From Mansonella perstans (Eukaryota; Nematoda; Chromadorea; Rhabditida; Onchocercidae): a DNA stretch of 64,000 nt. The DNA is taken from contig JBAMDO010000571.1 in assembly GCA_037074765.1 (NCBI GenBank), positions 62,001 to 126,000 on the forward strand. The letters run 5' to 3'. Position numbers and translations under genes: made by a program. This document shows, piece by piece, positions 13,901 through 26,089 of this stretch; within the stretch, counting starts at the first letter, position 1, and every line of letters starts with the position of its first letter. Under the pieces are notes generated by a model. It made no database searches and was not told where the DNA came from. It worked only from the letters and a program-made list of their open reading frames with translations.

Positions 13901-16900
13901 ACAGATGATGCAGCCCACTGTTAATGATGGTGATTGTGATGATGATGAGAAGATTATCACAATCATTGACGATGTTATCATGAAAGCGCTCACAACTGCA
14001 AGGCGGGAAGCTGATATCCTAAGGTTGCAGCAACATGCACAAATCGCTGAGTTAAATGATCTTAAGCAGGATATTGAGCGATTGAGGTTTGTATGGAAAT
14101 ATTTTATCCCGAGATTCAGAAATTATTATCACACTTTGCAAAATACTTTTGGTGTAAAGTCATGAAGCTTCTTCCGAAACTAAGTTTCCTTCAGCTCTTT
14201 TAGTGTGACTATTTGTTTAATAATGGTTCGTCAATAAATTTAGAGCAAGATTTAGATTTAAGTCTTATTTTCTCATCCCATGTCCTTTGCTTTTGCCTTT
14301 TTTGTACTTTTAAAAATATTAGAGATTAGTTTAGAACATTATATTGCACTTTGTAGTTTATTACCAGCTGATCAAAATGTCTTCATGGTCCTTAATGCAA
14401 TAAAAATATAATTATTAAATTCAATGATGCCAAGGTGGTGCTCAGTTTGCTTAAATTCTTGTTAGTTTGTTTTTTCTTCATCGAATAATACTAATTATTT
14501 CTTTAAATTACAAATTAAATTCGAGAAATTCACATTGAATTCTTCAAATGAAGTATGCTGAAAAACCAAATAAGAAGATTACCACTGAGTGTATGTATAA
14601 ATTTGTACTAAAATAAAATGTTGTTTCGAAAAATATTCTCAGCTGACGAATGGCTAGCAATATTGTTTACAGTTCATTATGGTCAACGAATAGTGAATAG
14701 TTGTCACTGTTGTTTACTTTTATTACTAACTTAAGATACGTCTTGTTGCAGTATCACTTATATTTCGATGAAAATTGTCATGAATTGGTGCATAATCTCT
14801 TTTAATTCTATAGAAGTTAACTTCTCTAAATAATTATTATCAATTTTATAAGAATTTCCTACTCCATCATTGAATTCTATTCATCTTACCAAGTTCCCAA
14901 TGACTGGTCATCATTTTCATAGGTTTGATAATATAAATGTACCGCCTCAATCATAATTCACTTCCTATTATTTCTGCTTAGAATCCTTATTTATCTCTAC
15001 CAACACTTTTTTTTTTAACTAAATGGCTAATTATGCTATCATGCCTGTCATACCTCAATACAACGATCAATATTTCTTTAACTATCTTTTTTTTTCAAGG
15101 CCATTATTGGCGTAGCTGTGAATTTTTTTAAATTGAAATTCAAACTCTTATATTAATTGAAAGTTCCGCACCAAAATTCATTCGAAAAAGTCGTATATTA
15201 GGAAATTATTAATAAGAAATGGAAATTTTCATTTCCAAATGCTCGATAAATTTCAATCTCGCAAATGTAAATATATTCAGCATTACTTTTAACTTATTTA
15301 CATATATAGTAATCACTGGTGCCGATCTCCATTCACTGAAGGAGACCTACTGCTATTGATAATTAGTAGTTATTTAATGATAAGATATGTGCTTTGTACT
15401 TTTCATCTTTGTCCTTCAAACATCACAACGCATCCATTTACTGTTCACTTTGACCTTCCCAATCAGAAATCATCATCTGGCGCATTCATCAACAACTCTC
15501 TCAGTTATGTTTGAGCTTCCATTGTGAAGATTGATTGAATTCTATTACTTTCATGCCTTGATCTTCATGGTCACTTATGACATCTTAAATCATTTCTTAC
15601 TATTTAATTGTTAAAAATTTGATAAGTCTATTAATTAACTTACTTTCCCGATTTAATTTTTAAAGAGAAGAGATGAAAATTATAATGTATAACAACTTTT
15701 AAAATTGATAATTTTTCACTTTATAAAGCATTCAGTAGATATACAGCTATTCTCATGGCCCAATATCTTTATTGTTTGTAATCGTTATCATTAAATAAAT
15801 ACAATAAAAGTTTACCATTAAATAAACTTTCAGACGATCGGATAGTAACCTGAACGAAAGCGACGATCGTTTACGTCAGTTAACTACAGAGAATAAAAAT
15901 ATCAAAGAACAGGTATGCATCTTGACCTATAATAGATGAAACTTCTGTTAATTAAAGATTGATAGGTTCAGCAGCCGAAAAGAAAACACCTGTTGTTTGC
16001 AACTGCAGGTTTTCCTTTTGCAAGAACGAATTCGTGAAATGCAACAAGAAAATTTATCAAAGTGTAGTGAAGCAACATCGCTGAAAAGGGAACTGGAGGA
16101 ATTACAACAAACTGCTGTGAGTTAATTGCAAATATTTTAATTAGTACAACAGTAGCTTGTAGCACAAACTTTAATCTGATTTATAGTTCGTACTTACTGA
16201 GAATTGCAATCAGTCTTTTTGAAACGACAAATGGCCCAAATATTGCGAGTACTTTTTTCTGCCACTTATTTATAATTTATTTATGGAATCTTATACAAAG
16301 CATTCCCTCCTATCTTATCAACATAATTGCATAATCTCGGAAGCCTATTTCAATCCTTTTTTTAAATTGATGGAAATACCATCACTTATCAGATAGATAA
16401 AAGAATTGTTAAGAAATTTAAAAGATGGTGGACTGCTCAACCAGAGTTTTCGATAGAGCAGCAATAAAGATATCTATAGTTGTATAATAGAGTTAATGAT
16501 AATAATGACTGTTCTTCTTCAAAAACTTTCCTTTTTCCTGAATTTCTTCCTAAAGCATTATGATACTGTAGTAGTAGTGGCTGCTACATGCCCTATCGGG
16601 AATTAACATGACATTTTGGAAATTATTAATGCATTTAATTAAACATTCATTGATATCCATCTTTTTTTGAACATTGCTTTTTGTTTGAATTCATTGTAAG
16701 AGAAATCTGTATTCTGCTTCTTTTGTTGTCGATAGATGTTTATCCGGATTGTATTGAATTATTCATAACAGTAAGAAAAAGAAGAGTAATATGTTCATTG
16801 TACAATAAACAAACAATATTTTTAATTTTCATTAACAAATTCCCGTTTTTACCTTCAGTAATAATTGATGTTGCTTTATTAATCGGTTTCGCAAGGGAAA

Positions 16901-19900
16901 ATTGTCTTTTACCTCTTTTTTTTTCGTTTGATAAATCGTTGCTATTGAAATTTTGTTTTTTATTCGTGCAAATTTCAGGCAAGTCGCAGTAAATTGCATA
17001 CTGAACTAGCTAAACTTCAAGTTTCCGTGCGAAATCTTCAACTTCAGGTTCGTTCGTGTTATGCAGTCTTATTATCAGAAATGCCAAGAAAATGCGAAAA
17101 AGAAGCAAAAAATTTTAAAACTATCAGCGCCTGATTCATTGCAGGAAGAGCTATTGAGACAAGACAATGCGGAAATGCAGAAACAACTTAAAATTTGTGA
17201 GGAAGAAAAATTAGCCGCGAAAGCTGATTTTGTAAGTTTGAAATTCCAAAATTTACCATATTTACGATATTTATGACTCCAAATTTATATTTAGAATTTT
17301 TTCCGTATTTTTTTTTGAGATTGGATCGTTTCAAAAAGTTTCTGGTGTTACTGTATTTAGATCTTATCAGAAGTAGAAAAAAAGCAACTTTCAGGAATCG
17401 CTACAGTCAATGCACAGTGCACTTTTAATGGATCATGATCGCCTGCAAACATTACACGATGTGCTTAGTGCTGATTATGATCGAGCCAAATATGATAACA
17501 CGCTTCTAAATATTAAATTGAAAAACCATAAAGTATATTTTTAAACCATGAAGTTCAAATTTTTCAATATACTCGAGGAAAGTTTGAAGGAAAACTTAAC
17601 ATTTTAAATATTTCTTTAAAATTACTTTAAAATTACAGGAAACTACCGAGGAAGTTTTAAACGAGCGTCGGCAGCTCGAGGAATTAAAGGTAACACTTGC
17701 AGAGGAACGCGAACGCTGTGATCATGAGATGCGACTTCTGCGAAGTGATGTGATGACGCTGCGTAATAAGTATGAACAAACACGGTAATGTTTTTGAGGA
17801 TAATTTGAAAATTCTTAAAATAAAATTTAAATTTGTCGCTTATTTCAAAATTGAAGTTTATAGGAAAGATAATATTTCTTTGGCACGCAATTCACAACTC
17901 AATGAAGATGAATTACGAAAGCTTCGTTTTGTTGAACAAAACCAGAGAGCAATTAGTGATCGTTTTACAGCACAAATTGGTGATTTACAGCGAAAACTAC
18001 AAGCTCGGGATTTAGAAATTACAGAATTACTTCAGAAAATTGAGGTACGATAGAATTTACTGCTAAGCTATCTTTAATTTAAAATTTTGAAGTAATGTGA
18101 ATTCTCTGTTTTAGTGGATTCAAGGGATGATGAAATTTATGATTAGTGATAAATTTATTGTAACTTAAAGACATGTGATTTGATAACCTTTTTGTTCACT
18201 CAACTTTAGCTTCTTTTTCCTACTGTTGCCATATTCAGTTGTTTACACTTCTAAATAAAACGCTGGAGGAAGAAAGCTGCACTTTGGATTGGCAGGTCAA
18301 TCAACTGTGGGCACAGAACCAGCATCTTCTCACCAGAACTTTGAACGACAAGGATACTTATCAGAATGCACAAAAAGATTTTCAGGTGCAGTAAAAACTT
18401 CTGTATCTCTCTAAAATTTCAAATTTAATACAATTGAGGCTGCAAAAATTATCTTTGTTAAATTGATATTCGATTATCAAGAGTAAATATATTCATAATT
18501 AAATTCGTATTAAATTAATTTAATTAAACTCATATTTAATTTTTTTTTGAGCAAACTTCATCCGTTTTGCTTTTTTAAAGTTTGGTTCCATTGATATTTA
18601 TCATATTCAGTCTTATCATTCGCATGTTAATAGAAAGAAAGTTTTTGTTATCCTCAAACATAGTCATGTTATAAATGAAACTCCTGAAATTTCAATTAAG
18701 TTCGTATTTTTTGCATTCTTTTACATAGAAATTCAAGTAAAGCAAAATTTGCAGTGTTTTTTGAAGGAGAAGGTAGCCTTACAAGAGAAATTGTCGTCGT
18801 TAAGAAGTCGTAAAGAACAATTAGAAGGGAAAATAATGAGAAAATATCACACATTTCATAACAAAAAAGGAATAGACAAAGAGAAGCCGACATCTGTGGA
18901 AGAAACCGCCAATGCGCTCATTCCCAAGGTATCTTCCATATAATGATGATAATGTGAACTTCACAATTTCTTTTGGATACAAGTTGAAACTAAGAAACTG
19001 ATTGATGAAATCTTGTTTTCAAATATTGGCATGTTTCTTGAGTCAAACAAAAATTGAACTACCTCTATGTGATATTTTATTAACTAAGTAATTTTTGAAT
19101 TAACAATCAGAAAATGAGACTCAAGATTTTTTAAAATTTTAAATAAAAAAAACCAAAGTCTCTGATAAAATATTTGCGGAAATTTTCATATTTAATTTAG
19201 TTTCTTCAGCTAATAAAAGCACTCTTTGTTTTTATTAGCTTCATGCTGATTCCATCAACTCCATTGCAGAATCTCGGACCATACTGTAGTAATAGTGGTG
19301 TGTTTTCTACTGAAAAGTTTGTGAATAATGGTTCCACCGAAGAAGGCAGCGCTTATCTGGCGGCGAATTCGTTGACGGCAACAGCTGCGAATCGGGATGC
19401 ACAGCTTCCAATCTCTACAAATGGTCAGTTGCAGGCGAAGTATCGAAATCATTACATGGAAACAACAGTTCATGATAATTGTAGCAACAATTCTAGCAGT
19501 ATTTTATATTTTGATTCCAAGAAAATTCAAAAAGACATTATTGTCCCGGAACGCTGTACTAGTTTAGCTTTAGGTGAACATTCCTATAGTAAGACTCATT
19601 CAACAGATATTCAATCGCATGTTAATACTCCCGAAATCGACCTTCGTTTGAATTTTTCATCTAAAGACGATCATAGATCGAGGTCAAATAGGCCTAGAAG
19701 CTTTTATGACAATGTTTGCTAGGAATTTCAGTTCAGTAGTGAGTGCATATTAAATATGATAATTTGACATCTGAATTTGTTCTCTGTTCAAAAATGACTC
19801 TTCTAGTCTTATAAGAAAGTGAGTAATATGAGGTAATTATTTTAGTTCAAAGTGTTATTTCAGACATATTTCATCCTTTTACGTCCATTGTATATTTTTT

Positions 19901-21991
19901 TTCAGTGTCAGTGTTCAAATTACACTATTCTATCCCAGATTTCTTCATGTATTTTAAATTAACATTTCTATTAGACTGATATTTTTAGAATCAATTTTTT
20001 CAAATTTTTTTTTCAAAATTTTTGTTTTAGAATCAAAAAAAGTCGAAAGCTGAAGAATTCTGAGTTTTCTGTAATTGCAACTCATACTGCACGATATAGA
20101 GTTTATTGTCACATCACTCCATCCTTCTTTGTCCCATTATTTGTTTGTAATTTGTTTGCTTTGTCACGTTAGTGTACTTTTAAATTCATTTTCTCGCATG
20201 CAAAAATCTTGCACCTTGTTTATTGCAACACACGAAAATGCTTGCAGCAGCACTGTATGGCACCTGGATCAGATTATGTCGAGACAGAGAGAGAAAAGTT
20301 ATGTGATGTGACCTGAAACCTTGAATCACTAATTTTTATATATTTCCTGTATCGTACACCACTTGCATTTCATTTAATCATGGCACATCATTTTCGGATT
20401 TTTTTAATTGCATTAAATTCTGCTGTAACTAATATGAAGATCTCTGGTTCAATTTCTGTTGCCTTGCCGAATTCATTTCAAATAGTTCAAATTGATTGAT
20501 TAAATCTTAATGAAATGATTAAGAAATTGAAATTAAAATTATAAACTGGCAAATTTTCCTTCATTCGGTCAATTTGAGGATTGATGTTGTAGGAAGAAAG
20601 ACATTCCTTTACCGAATTATTTTTTCCGGTAGTCAGTTGTCCGGTGTTTTATACAGAAAAAACTTTTCCTCACAACAAAAAATGAAATGATTTATTAGCG
20701 CATGACTTGCTTGCTCACTTATCAATGTGTGAGACACCTGTCGGCATGCAATATGCAGATATTCAAGTTAGTTGGCCTTTTTACATTCAGCCAATCATCA
20801 CTTTTCATATTTTTTTATTGATGCTACTTTAAATTAACCCTATCTAACAAAATCATGCCGGCTCATTATTCAATCATTTCCAGTTAGCAATGTACTTCTC
20901 CTTGATGGTAAAATTGTTGCCTTTTTATGAGTCTCATCTTATAAATTTAATTACCTCAGAGTTCTATAAGTTTAGTAGCCTATTAGTAAAATAAAGAATA
21001 TTCTTATTTAGAATATTGCTCAGTTTCGGATGATCAGCCTTGCAGTTCATCTGATGAACTAAAACTTATCAATAAAAGCGGCGATTTACGACAAAATAAT
21101 AATGGAGGTATATATTATACTGTTTACTATTGTTTACCACTTATCTGTTTACTATTGTTTACTCTTTCCGGTATGTGATTGATTTGCTAATAGAAAGAAG
21201 AATTTATGCTGTTCATGGTCTTTCAGGATCACAGATAAATTCGGATTCCAAGAATAATTCGATGCACTGCTCTCGGGCCTCTATGAGAAATGCCTTTAGT
21301 GCCGAATATTCATCGATAAGACGTACTGTTCCCTTCAATGAACGATCCATTGATGTCATTAGCTTGAATGGTAATGACTTCTGCTCTGCCCGAACACTTC
21401 CATGATAATAACCTGAAATGGATTTAAAAATTTGTTTTCTCCAGGTTCTGAACGCGGTGTAGATGTGCCATCCTCAATCCAAACTCTACCACCACGACCT
21501 CCATCTCGATCAAATTCGACAGGCAGACTCTCGTATAGTAGACAACCTCCTGCAACATATCAGCGCAAAAATAGTGCACAAAAGTCAGCAGCTAATAGTA
21601 AACCGCCACCGCCACCGTATAAGGGACGAGTTATAGTAAGACTTTTTTTGAAAGTTACTTAAAAAATCAAAAAAAATATAAGGAAAATAAACACAGGATT
21701 AACATTATCACTTCCTAATACAAAATTGGACTGGATTATGCGATCAAAATAGCATATTCGCTTTCGGAATTCCAGACGCCCACAAAATGGACTACCGAAT
21801 TTCCGCCAAAGGAGACATCAACACCAAAACTTGAGCACAATGAATGTGCAGAAGATGAAAAAAGAAGTGCTATTTGCAATAAGGCGGAGCGGAATGAGAA
21901 GACAATAAGTGTTTATGAGAATGTTGATCACACTGACACTTCTCCCGGTTCGGAAATTGGTACGGTATGGTACGAGTATGGATGTGTATAA
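2817..21991 (+). CDS. Daple/girdin (CCDC88) family Hook-domain coiled-coil scaffold, 5'-partial
   Basis: Exons: 2817-2886, 7762-7904, 8620-8772, 9013-9100, 9236-9329, 10045-10198, 10515-10601, 10868-11026, 11167-11405, 11768-11915, 12219-12350, 12565-12789, 13209-13370, 13767-14086, 15834-15912, 16009-16116, 16979-17047, 17145-17231, 17395-17532, 17639-17784, 17864-18044, 18239-18385, 18755-18928, 19270-19588, 21012-21107, 21227-21370, 21445-21635, 21776-21991. All junction phases agree, giving 1422 codons plus stop. The start matches the end of the CCDC88 Hook domain ([16 protein letters not shown], then [10 protein letters not shown] and KFIERIQ). Residues about 150-1095 are heptad-rich coiled coil, including [15 protein letters not shown] and [10 protein letters not shown], both conserved in girdin/Daple. 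The tail is Ser/Pro-rich ([10 protein letters not shown]) and ends VWYEYGCV. Known for the family: microtubule/actin-linked scaffold; Daple binds the Dishevelled PDZ domain through GCV. The N-terminus is missing from the window. The exon 13 acceptor (ATTGAG) is weak. I see no FLEES-type Galpha-activating motif. Confidence 0.87.
9101..9159 (+). repeat. Short direct repeat at a Daple intron donor
   Basis: CGATATC followed by one variable base and CACATTTTTAG is present twice, about 25 bp apart, at the start of the intron after exon 9013-9100. Confidence 0.6.
12415..12460. repeat. 18-bp inverted repeat (hairpin) in a Daple intron
   Basis: The arms 12415-12432 and 12443-12460 are exact reverse complements around an A-rich loop. 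They lie in the 214-bp intron between exons 12219-12350 and 12565-12789. Pairing would form a hairpin in the pre-mRNA. Confidence 0.8.
19270..19722 (+). other. Tail exon with an alternative stop (possible short Daple isoform)
   Basis: The main model leaves this exon at 19588 (donor GTAAGA, phase 1) and joins 21012. If the donor is not used, the frame stays open for another 44 codons and stops at 19720-19722 after SFYDNVC. That product would lack the four distal exons and the C-terminal GCV motif. The extra segment is Ser/Arg-rich and hydrophilic, not obviously intronic in composition. Confidence 0.45.
21776..21991 (+). other. Last Daple exon with C-terminal PDZ-binding motif
   Basis: This exon encodes 71 residues and a TAA stop (21989-21991). 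The last residues are TVWYEYGCV. Gly-Cys-Val at the extreme C-terminus is the known Dishevelled-binding motif of vertebrate Daple, and the preceding VWYEY also looks family-specific. Entry in phase 0 after 21635 keeps the frame. Confidence 0.85.
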
Positions 21992-23210
21992 GAATTCTGC
22001 TGCTGTTACAGTATCAAAGAGTAGTACCAATGTAAGCTTTTTAAATTTTGTTTTATCCAGTCGTGTTTCTTTAGATCATCAAAATTTTTGTTTGAATCAT
22101 GATAACATTTATAGATAATAGAGCAGGTAATAGTAAGCTACAATTTTTGCGCCTCCGTAAATTTGGTGTTATAGTGTCATATTTTCTGTTTTTGTAAATT
22201 TTCATTACATTTAATGAAGTTTTTGCATGAAATCCATTCAAGTCTAATTTGCACCTCTTTTGTTCTAAATCATAGGCTTAAGATCCTATTTTCAAGAAGT
22301 TTTCTTCACTGAACTAAATTCAAAATTCTCTAGTATCCTTATCTACTTCATTTCACCGCACTTATGATCCGCTTTTGCCTCAAAATGTTTTATTATAAAA
22401 GTTCCTATATCTGCGCTTCAGAAATTCTGCCAAATAAGCCTCTGATCCTGAAAGGTAATCGAGTGCTGGGGTCAAGCTGCTTCAGTTTTTTTTATTTCGT
22501 CATTATTTATTTCTACTCCGTTCAAATTCCTCGTTTAATATTTTCGGCAGTACTCTGATAGATAAAGTTTCATCTTCATTTATTTTGAGTGATAAGAAAG
22601 AAGTGATCCCGTGATTGTAATTATCTATAAGATAAGAATTCAATAAATCTTTGGAAGCTAAGTTGATTTTTCTATGCAAATAACCAATCAAACAATAAAG
22701 TGCTGTGTATGTATACAATTTTGCATGGGCGGCTACAATCTTGATGGATGTTGACTCATCCCAAAAGCTTGGCTAATCAATTGGCAACAAACTGTGTATT
22801 GAAAATAAATTCAAACAACATAATCCTAGGATATAACGATGAAATTTAGAATACTTCCTCGCTATTATCATAACAATGATTTGTTTTTATTCTCTTATTT
22901 TCTAATGCTTGATCAAACTTAACATGTGCCATAAGCTAAGACTAATAACGATTAAGGAGAAATTAGTTTATCAGAGATTTTTGAAATTATAGATGTTGAA
23001 TTTTGTGAATTTAAAGCTTATTTTATTATCGGAGCGAAATCTATAGAGATTGATTTTAAGAAAGTTTAGTTGATTCGAAATATTTTAACAACAATTTATT
23101 TGCCCTCCGCTGCTTTAAAGTCCATAATTGTATTAAATGAAATTTAATAGTGGAAAACAACAAAACGACAAGAATTTACACAGAAGAAAATTCACAAGAA
23201 GACTGCTTTA
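21992..23210. other. Convergent 3' region between Daple and tetraspanin genes
   Basis: No coding exon was recognised. The segment should hold the 3' UTRs of two genes that run toward each other. A plus-strand AATAAA near 22804 could serve the Daple transcript. A minus-strand AATAAA lies at 23095-23100. Confidence 0.55.
23095..23100 (-). terminator. Poly(A) signal AATAAA of the tetraspanin gene
   Basis: TTTATT on the plus strand reads AATAAA on the minus strand, about 110 nt past the tetraspanin stop codon. This is a normal 3' UTR distance for a nematode gene. Confidence 0.55.
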
Positions 23211-24731
23211 CTAGTCATAAACGAAAACTTTTAGTTTTCGAGTGCTGTACCATTCTTCCCGTTCTTCGAAGATTTGATTTTGCAAGATATAGCCAGAAAA
23301 AATGCAGAGCAAATGAACTGCAAGGAGAACGATAACAACTGTACCAATTTTCAGCATATTGTTAATCAGGAATGTTTTGATCATTCCGATACAGCCATGC
23401 GGATGGATATTGTCCCGCAAAAATATTTCTTTTTCATCTAAGATTGAAGACGGTGGAGGTTTACGAGCATTCACACCGCAGTGCATATTTGAAAGCGAAG
23501 TCGTTGTTGATTTTGTTTCTTTGCAACAAGAAAATGGTACACCACCACTTTCCAGTGATCCATATTTTTTTAATATACTTGTATCACTGAAATTGAAACG
23601 TCCAACTGCTAATAAAGATCAATCGCGATATGTTTGTTGAGGCGGAAACAGTATTGTTAGAAAGGATGAAAATGCAATCTCATCTCATTATGAGAAAGTT
23701 TCTCATTTCAAATTTCATTAAAGAAAAAGTGAACATGGTAATAATGGTCGAAACATGTTTTAGCAATGACGAATCTTCTTAATGAATATATTATCATTTT
23801 GATAATATTTTTTTTGTTCTCATGTCCCTAAGTGTTGTTGTTGATTGATTGGGCAATTAGCATGTTACAGAAAGAATTTTACCTGAAATAGATATTATTA
23901 TTCCAGTCATGAGGTGAAAAAGCACCGCAGCATTCAACATTAATTTGTATCCAGTCGACCAACAGTTGTAGATCTGGTTCATCACGATATAATAAAATGG
24001 AATCCTCCACTGTTGTCTCTGCTACCTTCATTAATACACGACTAATGGATATACCCATTACAATTACCATAAAATAAGTTATTACCATGAAGCCCAACAT
24101 GCACACATAAAGCATTAAGTAGAAGCAGTTCTCTCGTAAGCTTCCTAAAATTCACAAATATTTATTGTCACATAGAATCGGGAAATTGCTTCCAAGGAAG
24201 CAAAGCAGAAGTGGTCGGGGATGCATAGATTCGCAAGAACTGAGTCATTGTCAGATATCAAAGTATCATCGCAATACTTTTTTGAGTAAAATCAACGAAG
24301 TTAATTTGCAATCTTACGTTTTTCGCTTCTTTCAATACTTCACAAACAATTTCTTCTTATTTGAACTGGTAATTAGATGTTAGATTTGTTAAAGAAAACT
24401 AACCAAGAGCCCCACAGAAACTGATTACTATGATAATGACAGCGGTCAGCATGATAAGAATAGCTGGATCTAAAAATACAGCAACTTTCTTGGGGTCAAA
24501 CTTCTGCAAACTGAAGAATATTCCAGAATCAGCTGATTGCATCCAAATACCAAGAGTCAATAATCCGATAGAAAACAGTAGAAGAAGATAACTGAGTGTG
24601 AAAATACTGCGTTTCAAGCACGGATTCACCCTCGATGGCATTATAAAATCCACATCTCTCTCCACTTTTAGCGTAACATTTTTTCCATTTACAACAATTA
24701 TCTCAGTTGACAAACCTTCATTACCATCCAT
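23211..24731 (-). CDS. Tetraspanin, four-TM membrane protein with six-cysteine large loop
   Basis: Three exons, join of 24404-24731, 23883-24144 and 23211-23586 (complement), phases 1 and 2, give 321 residues. TM1 is about 42-64, TM2 88-109 (ending SFCGALG), TM3 114-140 (after SLRENC) and TM4 273-298. The large extracellular loop holds the hallmark CCG (181-183), SCC (216-218), HC (232-233) and GC (261-262), so six cysteines. Tetraspanins organise membrane microdomains and partner with integrins and other receptors. I start at the ATG at 24731 because the frame upstream of it has only GTG before an acceptor-like TTTTCAG. The cytoplasmic N-terminus of about 40 residues is long for the family. 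The exact paralogue is not recognised. Confidence 0.9.
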
Positions 24732-24736
24732 TTTTT

Positions 24737-24771
24737 TTAAACTTTGAAACTTTTCCGCAAACCACACATCT
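24737..24771 (-). promoter_or_regulatory. Acceptor (possible trans-splice site) followed by an upstream ORF
   Basis: On the minus strand, GCTTTTCAG ends at 24770 and is followed directly by ATGTGTGG. That ATG opens a 10-codon ORF that ends with TAA at 24737, six bases before the tetraspanin ATG at 24731. With no obvious upstream exon, the acceptor may take a spliced leader, as is common in nematodes. In that case the mRNA would carry a very short leader with an upstream ORF. Confidence 0.4.
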
Positions 24772-26089
24772 GAAAAGCAACATTTAATTTAAATGCATTT
24801 TTATTATAACATTATTATTACTTAAGTATTGAATATGTAAATTTTCGCATTAAAACAAATTGATACTTTCAACTGGAAGCGATAGTTTATTTTTCTATTT
24901 TCCATCTTTGAAACTTTGGAATTTTTGATCCTCAAATAGTCTGAAATCAAAAAGTTTTCAAATGGAACAAAAACTGTGCATGAAACATATATTAAGTAAG
25001 ACAAGAATTTATAAAAGTGGACAAAAAAAAAAATAAGAATCAAATATTTTTCGTTCAAAATAATTAATCGCCAAAAGGGTAAATGAGAAGAAAGAGAAAT
25101 GGAATTTTCTTTGTTTTTGCTAACTCTCAGTGGATATGATCCTTCAACAACTTGCTTGCAAAACTCATATTCAATGTGGCGGCAATTCCTTTGATATTTG
25201 GTAACGGTTTAATTAAATCAATTTTATTGAATGTATATTAATGGGTCATGAGTTAACAACTAATGTCTTATCATCAAAGATCAGCGATACAGCAGCATCT
25301 GGAGAATAATCTTCTTCTTCTTTTTTTTTTTTTCATTGATATCTTTCTCTTCTTATTGCAAATTCTTGAAATTTGAAAATGATACCTATTAGTTATGAAA
25401 TTCAAAGAGAATAGCATAGCTATTTTTCATGCTCAATTTGTATATCGGTACATTAATTCGAGACAAAACATATTAGCAATGGCGGTGAAATATATGTTGA
25501 AAAAGAAAAAAGAGGATGCCGTAAAACGCGCATGTCTGTTTAACAATGGCCAAGAATGAAGAGATAGTTGAGAAAGTATTAAATTTAAGAGGGATAGACA
25601 TTGAAGAGGTAATTTGGAAAAAGATTTAAGAGGGGTTTTGCTATGGCACTTCTTTGATGCTGCCGACAACTTTTCAGATTTAGAAATCTTGAAGAAATAT
25701 TAAAGCAGACTTGACAAGAAGACCTCAGTCAGGCTGTTGGAACATGAAAGGGGTTTGTGTTGTGTAGCTATGTCAACCTGCCTTAAGGATCGTTGTTCAA
25801 GAGATCACCCTAAACAGATAACACTGATTAGAAAATTGTGCCATATAAACTTCTTCCTTTTAAATAGCCTATCAGGTGTGACGATTTTCGGACGTTCAGC
25901 AAGAATTTTCTGCAAGCGTATTTAGAGAGTGAATTGAAATCAGCGATCTAGGAAGCTAAATGTACCGAAAATTTGAAAGTTAAAATTCTGGAAAATAAAG
26001 CAGAAAGTGCGGAGAATTTGCAGATTGTTCCAGTTATTTTTCAGGAATTTGAAAATTGTTCTTTTGACACTTCTAATCTGCATGCGCTC
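24772..26089. other. Divergent intergenic region, tetraspanin / SGNH hydrolase
   Basis: I see no recognisable gene. Short open frames around 25430-25930 run on both strands but are broken by stops and lack matching splice sites. Promoters of both flanking genes should lie here, but no specific element can be named from sequence alone. Confidence 0.5.

Noticed and set aside
25433..25930. Open frames on both strands between the tetraspanin and hydrolase genes
   Set aside because: Interrupted by stops, no compatible splice sites and no recognisable motif; treated as non-coding or old decayed sequence.
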